Shown here: piece by piece, positions 11,901 through 24,435 of the stretch
How the letters are laid out: the number at the start of each line of letters is the position of its first letter
Numbering within the stretch: the stretch's first letter is position 1
NCBI RefSeq assembly: GCF_022539665.2
Contig: NC_081335.1
Span: 2,604,001 to 2,668,000 of the forward strand
Origin: Daphnia carinata
Taxonomy: Eukaryota > Arthropoda > Branchiopoda > Diplostraca > Daphniidae
DNA length: 64,000 nucleotides
Direction: 5' to 3'
Translations under genes and position numbers: made by a program
Notes under the pieces: generated by a model
What the model saw: only the letters and a program-made list of their open reading frames with translations
The model's database searches: none
Told to the model about the DNA's origin: nothing

Positions 11901-14001
11901 TCGGTGGCTATGCATTTACTCAAGTCGTTAGTTCATGATGCCTCATTGAGCGTTGGCGTGCAACCAGAGCTCATGGAACCTATCGTTAAATTGAGTGTCG
12001 ACTCGTTCGCCCATCCACACTGGTCCGTGCGGAATGCTGCACTCCAGCTGCACGGATCCGTTATACCACGTTTGATAGGTGCCACTGGCAAAACGACTGC
12101 AGAACTGTTCCACAAACTTCCTGGATTAGAGCCGTTCTTTCTTCAGAAATTAGCAGAACAACCAGAAGGTCGTCAGCTCGTTAGCGGGAGTCTTATTCCC
12201 AGTCTCAGCATTTTGAGCCGCCTTTTCCCTGACAATGGGAACGAAGCCCGAAATTCAAGTTTCACCGCCCTTTTGATTGTTTTACTTGGCCATCCAGTGA
12301 TTCAAGTCCGTCAGCTGGCCGCGCAGAGCTTATTGGCATTCGTTTCGCTCTTCAAGACCAAATGGATAACAATGCAGCTGTGCGAGGATGCAGTAACTTT
12401 AGTTACTCGAACAAATTCGGAAACACCACTCCACATGTGTGTCCCTGGTTCTTCGATCACCAATAGCCTTCACGGCTGCCTATTTGCCATATACGAATTT
12501 TTAAACCGCTGTCGGGACGTTGCGCTAAGTGTAGAAGATTGGGAAATGATTCGCGAGGCTGCTTCGGCTCTTATTCCTGTTGAGAACAATCATCGCAGTT
12601 ACTACATCAAGTCGGCCATCTTGAAGCTTTTCCAACTGTTGCCAAACATGGCTGGCGATCTGGACTATTTTACGATGTACCGGGACGCATCGGTGCGCAA
12701 ATTATACAAAAATCAACCTGGTTTTTGTGATTGGCTCAAATTGAAAACCGAGCTGATCGTTAATAAAATATCGCTTAACTGCATGCTGCCAGCCATTGAA
12801 CACTTTCTTCCGCCCTATAGTGGTATGAAAAGCTTACTTATAACTCTGTCCTTTTCTTTTATTTAATTTGCTTATCTTTGTAGGAATGGATGTATTGGAA
12901 ACGGCCCTTAAAGGCATGAAAACACGTTTGGCTCACCTGTCAAGCTCCAGCGTCCTAGCAAACACCGTAACTGGCTTTGTTACGTACTACATCACTCATT
13001 GGAGATCGTACCCTACTCTCTTACCTGCTTGCCTTGAATTCGTCCAAGCTAGAGGAGCCGGAGCACTGCTGGAAAGTGAAACGTCACTCCAAGAGCACAT
13101 AGACTTTTTCATCGATAAATGTATCCAAGCAAGGCAATTGGGTTCTCCTGTGGCACTCTTGGCGATCCAGACAACATCTTCCGTCATTAAGGAAATAATT
13201 GAAAAAGGCCTACCCATTAACGATTTAGAAGAAGTGGTTTTCCGACTAAGTCGTTGCTTATTGGAGGCTTCCCAGCCTGAAGAGTCAATATCGTTCCGTT
13301 CAGCAGCAGCCGTCAGTCTTAAAACGACGGGGAAGCTCCTAGTAACGATGGCTAACAAACGTGCAGAAACCAGCCAGAATTTTTTCATTTTGATTCTGAA
13401 TCTTATTCAAGACGAAGAAAAAGATATACGAGCGGACACAGCCTTATTTTTGACGAAGTTAGTCGCCTCTGTCAATGGTAATTCGGAAGAAAGCATAGGC
13501 TTGGTTCAAATGAGTCCTACCCAGTGCCTAGAAGAATTTGCCTTTCACATTCATCACTGGTTCCCGAAACAACATGTCGTTCCCGTTATATTTAACTTAC
13601 TCAAGAATTCCGAACCTGTTAAAGGCGAAAGTATTCAACCTCTGTACGATCGCGAACCCCGAAATTTTTTTCAGGAAGAAACTGAATCCGTTTCGTTCCT
13701 CGTCAAAGTGTTTGAAACTTTGTTCGCGAGCGGTGACAACGAGCCGCTGGAATTAGATATCGACGTGCAACAAGTTATGGAGGAAGCCAATTCCTTGCTT
13801 GAGCGTATTAAAGCTGATGCTTTATTCGATGAACAGGCAAAAGAGTGGCTCTTTACTCAATCCTTTGGAACGTATTCAGCTCTGATTCGGCTATCTGCTC
13901 GTTTGAATATCATAGGTTCAACGTGTCCATCGTGGAAGATGGACCAACGTGTTCTTGAGCTTCAAAGCACAATCGAGATATTGACTCGTCAATGCGTTTA
14001 G
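8986..14001 (+). CDS. THADA: THADA / Trm732-family protein
   Basis: Six exons: 8986-9090, 9158-11123, 11191-11330, 11388-11741, 11802-12822 and 12884-14001. All introns are GT-AG and in phase, giving 1567 residues. The protein is a long helical-repeat (HEAT/ARM-like) protein. The DUF2428 core is recognisable in LACAWLNLKESGNLAV, ITRRSAGLAFLVSK (about residue 840) and HPHWSVRNAALQLHG (about residues 926-940). The yeast orthologue Trm732 partners Trm7 for 2'-O-methylation of position 32 in tRNA anticodon loops. Fly THADA has been linked to lipid and calcium homeostasis. It is somewhat shorter than the human protein. The start chosen is the first in-frame ATG of the first exon; the ATG at 9137 lies in the intron. 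Its 3' end faces the SLC5 gene, 206 bp away. Membership of the family is confident; the role is by homology. Confidence 0.9.
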
Positions 14002-14207
14002 TGATTTCTAAAATGTTGATCCATTTTTGCTTCTACTATACAAAATTTGAAAAGTCGCAAAAATGGGATTGGATGTACACGGGGTTTTTGAAATGTTTCA
14101 CCAGTAAATTGGTTGTCATATAAAAAAATACTGTACGAATGGTGTAACGTTATAGTCAAAGATGAAAAACGAAACATAAAAAATTGTGGTACTTATCCCT
14201 TTACGGA
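14002..14207. other. Convergent 3' region between THADA and SLC5
   Basis: 206 bp between two converging stop codons. No canonical AATAAA was seen on either strand, so the 3' UTRs may overlap. Confidence 0.5.
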
Positions 14208-17200
14208 CTAAGTCTGCATTCTAACGTTGCTTATTGTTTGAAGATCATCTGGGTTGCTGGAAGAGAAGGCGACATTGATTTCACCTACTTTTGTGTCACA
14301 TTTGGGTTTTATTTCAGGAACCTGTAAAACAATCGAAAGTAATTCCATGTTCGGCTTCAAATTCTTAGTGATCTGTAACCTACATATTCGTCACCAACGT
14401 GAAACCGCAAAAACTAAATAAGGTAAAAACAAAAAACATAATCATTGTAGCTTGATTGGAAAATGAGCCGTTAATTACCTCTTTGGCTTTTTTAGGGAGA
14501 AACCAGTATATAGTTTTGCCTGTGTCACAGATGAGCGCAGGATTTAGTTTCCTGGGATTTTGCGGTCTCGTGAAGACGGTCACTATTAAGCCAACGACAA
14601 TGACCGTCAAACATCCGCAAGCGGAATACCACATATATGAAAGGTTGTACAAGCCCAGTGGCTCATCCATTTCATTTTCTCTGTTCATTAATGAATCAGT
14701 ATTTAGCATTGAGAATTTTGTAAAAATGGAATTAAAAGAACCCTACAAAGGCATTAAGGTAGTTGTATCGACGTCAATAACAGGAAATTCCGTTGTGGTT
14801 GAACTGGTAAAATTGGCCATTGTACTGTTAAAAGGGCAACCTTCGAAACTGACAGGTTTGCGTGGTACTTTGATGAAACCTTGAGCCTTGGCGACCTGGG
14901 TCCCTACACCGATCCACAGCATGAGCAGTAAACTACTTAAAAGGCCAGCCGCTGCTCCCTGTGGTCAGAAAAGGAAACGAAAATTAGGTGTCAATTTTCG
15001 CTGGAATATTCTACTAACGATGGAATTGGCCCATGGGAAAAACATTCCCAGAGTGAAAACTCCGAGAAGAGGCCCTCCAAGAATTCCAAAGATGCTCAAG
15101 GCGGCCTGTAGGTCAGAGAAAAGGACTCGGGAGTTCTCTCGATGGATCTATTATTTGTCTTGACCAGTCATACCTCGAGGACATTACCCAGCTGGGCAGC
15201 AACAAACACTAGACCGAAGCACAAGAGACCAAACCCGATAGCGAGAAATTTGGAAACGTTGGTGGCCCGAGCATCGTCCATTCCTCTACCACAGAAAGGC
15301 CGAACGAAATCTTCCAAACAGATTGCGGCCAACGAGTTTAGACCGCTCGACACGGTGCTACAGGTAATATTAATTGGTTACCGAGAAAGTAAATAATTCA
15401 TTAATTTGCAACAGATATACCTCAATGCCCCGCTGAAGATTCCGGCGACAAATAATCCCGGAACGCCTGGTGCGTTTCCAAGAGTGTCCATTACAAACCG
15501 TGGGAAAAGTTGATCTGGTTTAGCGATAAACTAAATTCACATTTGTGTAATATGCTTCATTAGTAATTAAACAATATAGGTACCCCAGCAGTGAGAAGAT
15601 CGCATTCGGCGTATCTAGCAAAAATAACCATTCCACCGTAACAGCACAGTGAAATTAGGGCCACCAAACCAACCAAATTAATCCAAACAGCACTAAGTAC
15701 AAACAAAAAATTATCTTGATAAATCAGCACACAAAATATGTTTACGTTGTTTTTATTACGTTCTAGCTTGCTTCATAGTAGTAGCCGTCAAATACCGCTG
15801 GACTTGCGACTGGTTCACACCATAAATTGTCACCCACTAAAAACAAGGAGGGGAAAAGATAAAGTCACGTTACAAACAGCATAAAGTTAGGTACTAATCT
15901 ACTTAAAAAGTGCTATATTGGCGTATAAAACATACCGTGAAGTAGCCACCAACAATTAAGGACCATACAGAATGTCGTTTGGCTGGACTTGGATCGAAAC
16001 TAACGATTCAAGCAAATACGTAGCACTTTTTAATCCAATTTTTAGAAATTCACATTAAAAAAAGTAAAAATGACTTACTCTCCAAATTCAACGCGGTCAG
16101 TTTCCTGGTTTATAGCCCATACAGCTGCGCTACCACCTTTGTCAATGTCCCCTTTGAAGACCACCTGTCCTCAGTTGACGTCATGCGTAAAAATTCTTTT
16201 GAGGATGAATTAACAAAAAAAATCAAATCATTTTAACGAACCTACCACAGCCATTGAAATGAACATGATAATAACTTGAACTGTATCGGTCCACATGACA
16301 GCTTTCATTCCACCCTGAATGTTTGCAATTAAGTGTTATTAACTCAATGTTTTTGCTTTTCAACATTTATAGAATGAAAGAGTTGATGACGCACGACGAC
16401 AGTGTAGAAAACACAAACTGCGAAAATCGCCGTGACCGAGATGTAGACGTGAATCCCGGTAACTGAAAAGAATTTGATCATTGGCATTAAAGTATTTAGC
16501 ATCCAACTTGTTCAGTTGTGTTACCTTGGCTGAGAGCCAAGGCAGGTGCGTAGACAACCACGGCCATGTAGAGGGTCTACAACAGAACAAAGCATCCGTT
16601 TTTTTATAGTAAAATGTTTTAAAAAATTTTCATCGGGAAGGTGAATACCATTTGAACGGTAAACGTGGCCGAACCTAAGCAGCGGACGAGCTTGTTGAAG
16701 CGCAATTCGAGGTACTGTAATTGGCAGACAATAATAAAGGATTAGAGTTCAATTCATGCATCGCTGGAGCTGTCTTTGCGGTTATTGGGTTATACCTCGT
16801 AGGCGGATGTGACACGAAGTTCGTAGAAGATTGGCATGTACAGGTAATTGGCGGCCGGCATAACAAGGAAAAATGCCAACACCACTAACCAGTACATTGT
16901 ACCAAATTGATAGACTTCGGCCGGAGTTCCCAGCAACGTGATGGCAGACATGAAACTTGGGGACGCGTCAAGGTCAAATAGACTGTAAAATTTTCACTGT
17001 GGTAACATTGGCATTACCTTGCAATAAGAGACATGGCTACAGGAAAGGTTCCCATGTTCCTTCCGGCCATGAGAAATTCACTGGTTGTGTTCTGTTTGGC
17101 TCCGAAACTAAAACACAATTGAAGGGAGAGAAATGACAGAGACATCAAATTAGGTTAACAGATCCATCTTGACCTGAATTGTATGGTTGTGTATAATAGA

Positions 17201-17336
17201 ATAGAGAGGTGTACCATGCATAATAGATCCCAATAATGGCTGAAATAACCAACATTCCGACAAACACCACGTAATCGGCCCAACCGAAAAATTGTTCTGC
17301 ATTGTAGTTGACGGTACTCGTGTTTGAACCTTCCAT
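14208..17336 (-). CDS. SLC5-family sodium/solute cotransporter (monocarboxylate/multivitamin type)
   Basis: Multi-exon membrane transporter of about 600 residues. Exon 1 (17215-17336) starts [11 protein letters not shown] and enters the first helix ([19 protein letters not shown]). Exon 2 (17018-17107) carries [13 protein letters not shown]. Exon 3 (16796-16955) carries [19 protein letters not shown], the SLC5 signature region. Exon 4 is 16649-16714 ([14 protein letters not shown]). Later exons give [44 protein letters not shown] and a last helix followed by a hydrophilic tail. The final intron I resolved within the tail is 14681-14746; the stop is at 14208. The best match is the invertebrate branch related to SLC5A5/A6/A8 (iodide, vitamins, monocarboxylates). 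The substrate cannot be read from sequence. It is predicted to sit in the plasma membrane and to be driven by the sodium gradient. Every exon I checked is open and in phase. Confidence 0.87.
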
Positions 17337-20300
17337 ATTGGTAAAAATATGTAAACACACAATGGAAAGCGTAAAAAAAACAAACAAAACAGAATAAAAA
17401 CAACTTGATAGACCGGATACTGGTCAACGACTGGTATATCGCTGGACTGCAACAGCTTCGTTTAAAGAGCTATGGCGGGAGTCCCTAACTGGTACAGCTA
17501 AACACACCTAGGCACCGCTAGGCACCGGTTTATGTTTGGATTTGCATATCGTTGCATCACGAAAATTCCCTTCACTTTAAGGCCTCAGGTGAATCATGTG
17601 AAAATGCTATCTAAGCGATCGTACACTACTTTCATTTTTGCATTTTGCTTATTTGTAGCAGTTAAGTGGTATAGGAGACTGTATATCATCCAGTAAGGCG
17701 ATTTGGAGAGCGAGACGTTACAATAATCCCTGTTACAATTCTTACCTAATAATAATATCTGCCATTACCATTGTAAGTCTTTTTCAGCAGTCTAATATGC
17801 TACTATGGCAGTAAAGTGCTTGAGTGTTTTCAAGCAAAGCTTTCATAGCAAAACAACATTTTGACTGTTATCTAGATATACAAACAGTTAATTATCCGTT
17901 CACCAAATAAACAATTGTCGATTCGTAGTTCTCAGCAAAGAATCGCATATAAATTTTTTTGTTTTTCAAAGGCGTGTATATTTACATCACTCGCAATTTC
18001 AGATTGCGTTTGGGCAATAGTTCTGTACAATTTCTATTTCAAAATATGCATTTTCGTTTTATGCGTGAAGTATTTATTTATTGTTATTTTGAGAACTTGA
18101 GACCATGTAAGGGATATACGCCATTACCTTTTTTGAGAAAATTTAAAGCGAGTTGAAATCGTGACTGGTAGATGGCGTTGAACAAACATGTGGCCTTGGA
18201 CTTTTTTCGTCCCCTTTCGTTAATTTGTCTTCGAACTGTAGAACTGTGACACCTCGTGCAACCTTCTCGTTCAGTCAGGGTGTGCCATTAACTGGTTGAC
18301 ATTTTTGTTGTTGAAATGATAGTTAAATGCAAGACAAAGTATGAAAGAACATGTAATTCTTGCTGACTATTGCATACACCATACCTGTGTGACATCCAGA
18401 AACAGACATTTGCATTGAAACTTTTCCAAGGCGAATTCGAAACCAATGGTAATGCATTCAAGCCAAGCCAATGGCTCAACTATGTCTAAGGCAGAATTCC
18501 ACTCGAAAACTTCGGCTGGTCCACTTACCAGGCGATATGAACCGTCAAGTGGTTGATGTCGAAGTCGTAGGATGGACGAATCGATAATTATGGCGGCGTG
18601 GTCTGCGTGTCTCCATTATGAGTAATTGCTTCCCTACAACGCAGTCCCGGCATATTTGGCATTTTCATCGAGATTGTACGTCGCACTCAAAAAAAAAGGT
18701 AAGCCCACTTCTACAGCTCTTGTCGTTTGCAATCAAATGTGTATCGTTCTTTCTAGTTTTTGTGGGTCGCGTGATTTGTCACTCGTTTGTCTAAAGAGAG
18801 ACACGAGGTTCCAAACAAAACGAATTGCAATAACCTTGGGTCAACTACTCGTTGTGGGAATGTAGTGCTTATGCCATTCTTGTTGTATCGATCCCCACAG
18901 CGTCAGATAACTCATTTTTTTTTCTCTCTCCATCTTTTTGACTGGTGACACCACTTGATGTCTGGCTCACATTTTTATGACGTTGTATATCTAAAAAATG
19001 ATGTACACGTTTCATTTTCTATCGCCTAGTAAAAAAACCCGTCTGTCAACGTTTAAAAATCCACTAAATCTACTCCAACTTTTCGCTCTCTCTTGATTTC
19101 ATTTTCTATTGGAGGCAGTTATACATTTTTGATGACTTCCTCCCCCCCTTTTTTTTTGACGACAAAATGTGTGACGCTCTTTTTTTTATTGGCGCGTAAA
19201 AAGAGACATTACACTGTTGCCAATTTATACCACCAAGCTCGTAATTGCGCGACAGGGCTAGGGGCCATCCAGTCTGGCTAAAAATGGCGGCAAAAAAAAA
19301 CTACGACTTGTTTCGTCTACTAACAAATGCCGGGTAAAAGTTAATCAATATTATCCCGTTTTCTTTTCGCAGTTTCTTAAAATCCTGGGTGATGTTTTTC
19401 CCGCTGTCAAGTAGAGTCCCCTGTATAGGAAATCTCCATTTTTTTTTTCTTTTGCAAAAGGTAAAATGTCAATAAAAAATAACACGGAAATCAATGATGG
19501 TATTGGGGAAAAGAGGGGAGAAAAAAAAAAAACATGCCGTGCTTATCGCTTCATCTCACGCCGGAAACCCTCTTCCGTCTGCATATATCGCACCCACTTA
19601 GTATTATAATTTCCGACCAATCAGATGTCGAGTTTCTACGTACACCTTTTCTTTTTTTTTCTTTTTTTTTTTACTGCCATATATATTTTTTTTAAGGGAC
19701 AAGTTATTTTTTTCTTTTCAATATGACAACGCTTACACATGTAAAGTAAAGGGAAATTTTTCATTTTCTTTTTTTTAAGATTTTCTACGAGACTTGCAAC
19801 GTCTCGCTGATGGCGCATAGCATGTGAAATGCATGAAGACACGCTTTGTTGGCGGAGTACTCGTTTTTTTTCGGGGGAAGGGGAGGCACTGCTTGCGTAC
19901 TTTCGCTTTGAGAATTGCATATCACAGCAGGTCCTTCCAGCCACCCTCCGATTTTTCTTTTCCGCTCTTTCCGCAATGGCTTTTGAGCCCTCCATATATC
20001 CAATATCCGACTAGACTGATGTCTCATATCCTTATTCCATTTTACTTTTTTTTTTCTTTAAAATTTTTGCTTTTTTGTTTTGGGATATCCTCTGGCGCGC
20101 CTTGTATTTCTCACGTCCCCTTTAACTGATGCGAAAGGCGCAGCGCTTTGATCTCAGACCATCTCGAAACAATTTTTTTTTTAGTTTTTCTTTTCTTTTT
20201 TTGGGGCTGGCCATGCAAAAAGCGTCTTACGTCCTTCGAGTACCACTCCACCCATTAAAAAAAATGGAATCAACATTTGTACGGCTGTCTCTTTGTTATT

Positions 20301-23300
20301 CTGTGGTAGTAGCGAGGGGTCACTGCAGTCCGAAAATTGTGCCGTCTTTTTTAAACTTCAAACCTTTGTTGTTGAACCTGTTTAACGATAATAGTGAGTA
20401 CGAGATGCTGTATATAATACAGCCCTTTTGTTTTGTTTTTTTCTCTCACAAAGAAATTAATTTTTTCTTATATTTTACTTGGCCAGCGATCCGAACTTTT
20501 CAATATTAGAGTCCCATGAGCTATTAGATTGTTTGCGGATGCGCACTTCCGGTGAATATCTATCACAAAGTTTTCTAATTTCGATTTACCTGAAAACGAA
20601 TGAATTTTACCGTTACTGTCAATCTTTTTTTCTTATTTCCCATTTGGCCCGTACAATTCAATGCCGGAAATTGTAACGCCAACCCACTGGGAAAAAAGAA
20701 ACAACTTTGCACTTAGCTGTCATTTTAAAAAACAAATTTTCAACATGCTAATCGGCCACAGAGTCTGTGTGCGAAGCAGACATTTCAAAATCTATTTATG
20801 TATTATATCGATCGTTTGGTGATAAGATCCCCACAAGTCTCTCCCCCCCCCCAAACGGATAATGCCAAGCACTTGAAAAAAAAGGTGATTTACTTAAGAG
20901 CTGCTTTTTTTTTCTCCTTCTCACTCTTGTTCTATATAGATGTTGCCTTCGTATATTTTCTGCCTTCCTCTATAGAATTGGGAACCATGTACATATATAT
21001 TGATGCTTGATAGAGAGACAGGCAAAGGTATATTATATAGAGCTTCGTATTATGGCTTGTTGGAATCCCTTTGGAATAGGCAAGAGACGGGGGAGGGGGG
21101 AGGAGGGCTCACCACCCGCCAGCAAAGCAGAATGGATGGTGTCTTTGCTCTGTATGTCTCGGCTGCGAGGCAAAGTGATGTCAGATAGCGCCGGAAGAAA
21201 GTGCCTACGTTTAGACGAGACGGAAAAGCAACACTATATATACTTTCACACACACACACACACCACTTTTTGTGTGTGTGTGTGTGTGTGCGCCCCCCAC
21301 CCCCCGTTAGTGTAGGCAATCCTCTAGAGAAAGTTGAGCCGCCGAAAAAAAAAAAGAGACCTTAAAATACGAGATATTGTCTCCCTTGCCGACGCGCACA
21401 ACTCGGAAGAAATAGCGGAAGAGAGGAAATACAACGTCTATAGATCATTGAAGTTCTACATACTCTGTAATTGAATCAAGTCAAGTAAACGAAAAAAAAA
21501 AAAAGTCATTAAGCAGAGAGGGCTCTGTAATGTTTTGTGGCAAAGTCAGTGAACGCAGGGATTCAATTGGAGGGGGGGGGGGTGTTTCCAACCGGTACAG
21601 TTATACTAACACAAGGGCCCATCCCGCAAGGGCAACAAGGGCAGACTTTTGAAGGATTCAAACCTCTTGAAGCAAGTTTGCGAATGAAAGTTCATTCCCC
21701 TTTTTTTATTTTTTTGCTTAATGTCCCAACTTGTATCATCACGAGAGCGATCAATAGAAGTGCGCGAAATTGTTTTTTTCATGCAGGCCATCCGCAAAAT
21801 TATTTTAAAATAAGAAAAAAAAGTTTTTTTTTTTTTTTATTTCACATGTAATTTTGCCTTTTCGCGATGTTTTTTTTTTCTTTTGGGGGGAGGATGTAGA
21901 AAGAAAAAAAGCTCTTGGGTATTACCGTCACGCGTGATTTATGCACGGAACAGCGGTAGTGCGAGTAACGTGCCAACACGATGAAACTAATAGGACGCGT
22001 GCTTTATGTCGACCGTGCGGACTCGTCCATTTGTTGGGAGGGAAGCTTTTTCATTTCTTTCAGCATCTCGGACAATTTTTTTTTCCTCCTCTTGTTCGGT
22101 AAGGGGAAAGTTGTTATTATTATTTTTTTTTTTTCTTTCAAAATCAAATCAGCTGTGGCGACCCGCAGCATCTTGCGGCTCAAGTATCAATCACTTTAGA
22201 CATTAATCGGCAAGTTCTTTCCTCCTCCGGAGTTGTATCTCATCATCTCGAATAACTGTCGTTAAAAATATTTATTTATTAATTTTTTTTTGTGCTTCCT
22301 TTTTGTCTTCTTACGTTACTATTTCATAGGGGATAAATGCGCGTAGGTCTTATGTCTTTGACTGCCGCCGCGAGTTTGAAGGCCAATTTTCTAGCGAAAG
22401 GATTAAATGGTTTGCGGTGTGCCTTATATTAAACTTACAATAGTGCATCAGTGTGTTCGCTCCTATTTTCATAGCTAGCGAGGCTGTCGCGTTTTGTCGA
22501 GGTTGTTTTGCAGTCCACTGTTGCCACGAAATATTTAAAAATCGGAATTTTTTTTTTTTTTGTTTCGTCTTTGTTTTCCGTGTACGGCATAAGCTATTTT
22601 GCTTATCGATTTGTGGGACTTTGCTTGGATTTTACGCCCCCCCCCCGTCTTTTTTAAAATGATGAATTAAAGGGATTGTTAAAGAGTCACAGGTGCTCTG
22701 GTTTCATCGTGATGTCAATAAAGGTTTGAAAGGGGGCCGTCTTCGAGTATGACGTCAATTGGTGCATTTTTTTTTTCTTAGGGAGGGAAGTTTCAGCTGG
22801 GATAGGCTTTGCCAGCTGATCTTCGCCCACCAGTAACGGAACCTCGAGTTGTTGAGAGTTTCATTTTATGGCGCCATTTTTGAAAAGCAATGCATTCGAT
22901 CGATCGTCACCTTGTGTCATATGAAAGTTGCCTATCGCACTGATAACTTTTTTTTTAAAGGGGGGGGGGGTGATTGTGCATTTCAAACTACTATCGCCCG
23001 CTTTTCTTTTTTTTTTTAAAGAATGTGACATTGTTTCGCAACCGAGTTTTCATCTCGATTGCATTTGGGTTCCTTTGGAGTCGTGTTCAAGGCTTTTCTA
23101 ACATTTGTCAAACTTTCCTTGCCGACTAGTTTTTATTTTTATTTCACCTTGATTTTTGTTTATCGAAAACTAGGATAAAATTGCAAACTATTCAACGACT
23201 TGCCCCCCACTTTCGCTTCAAAAATGTACCTCCTTTTTTTTTTCTTTAAAAAAGAAAATCTAAATTAAATTTTACACCATCATGGATTGCAGCCATTTTT

Positions 23301-24398
23301 CGTCCCACCTTGAAATTCGCACCTGTAAGTGTTCCATAAAAAAAAAATTCATTTTCTTCCCCATTCGTTTTAGCATCACCGTTTTGCTTCCTTTGCATTT
23401 TTTTTTTTTTTTTGAAGTAGGAAAAAAAGTATATGGCAACACGCGTCAGGGATAAAATAAAATAAAAGTGTGTACGTGTCAGTGTAGCACTGCTGTCAGT
23501 GACAGCCGACGAAGAACGCCCCCCCCCCCCCCCAAATCGCCCTCTGATCGTCCCTGTTTGGCCTTCTTAAAGTATGTGAATGATGTACAAATCATCTGTT
23601 TTTTTTTTAACGCCATCCCGATTTTCCCATTTTCCGAGAGGACACCACAACGAAAGGGATGGAATTTCAACTTTCTTCTTTTGTTTTTTTTTTTTTTTTT
23701 TTTAAATAAAGAATAGAGAAGGGAAAAAAGACCGGAGATGGATTTTTCTGCTTCCGCATCATCATCATTGCTATGCCCAATGCAGACGTGAATTTTTGAA
23801 TCGCTTGAAAATCTCATATCCCCATTTCTAATCGAGTCGAGCACGACAGCGAGCATTTTTGACGACTTCAAGATGTTTTAATAAGATTTTGCTGATTGGC
23901 TGAAGAGACGTCGTGAAAGAAACCTGACAGGGAACGAGCATTTGAAAAAGAAAAAAAAAAAAAACGATGCAACAATAACACACTTTCACACAAAAATTGA
24001 GCAACTGTAGCGAGATATGCAATAAGCGGACAGGCACTTTGATATTCAAGTTGGCGCGGAGACGTGGAATTGCTGGCGCGCCCTCTAGCAGCTTGGGCGA
24101 TGATGATGATACCGCTCGACTTGCAATCCCCTATTTCTCTCCAGACTATGAGAAAAAGCGGTTTTCTTTTATTATTATTTTTTATTTTGTTTTCTTTTCT
24201 TTTGGCTCCACGTCTGTCCAGATCGCTAAACTTTGGAGATAATCACAAGAGGGTGGGAAGGCAGTGCCGGACGGGATTAATGTGTAAAGAAAACCCCATT
24301 TGTATATAGGCCTCTTTTCTTGTTGTGTGGTATCGGTGCAGACTAAATGCGATAAAAGAGAAGATGGAGGATGTGCGTCTTTCTTTTCAGGTTGACTT

Positions 24399-24435
<37 letters not shown>

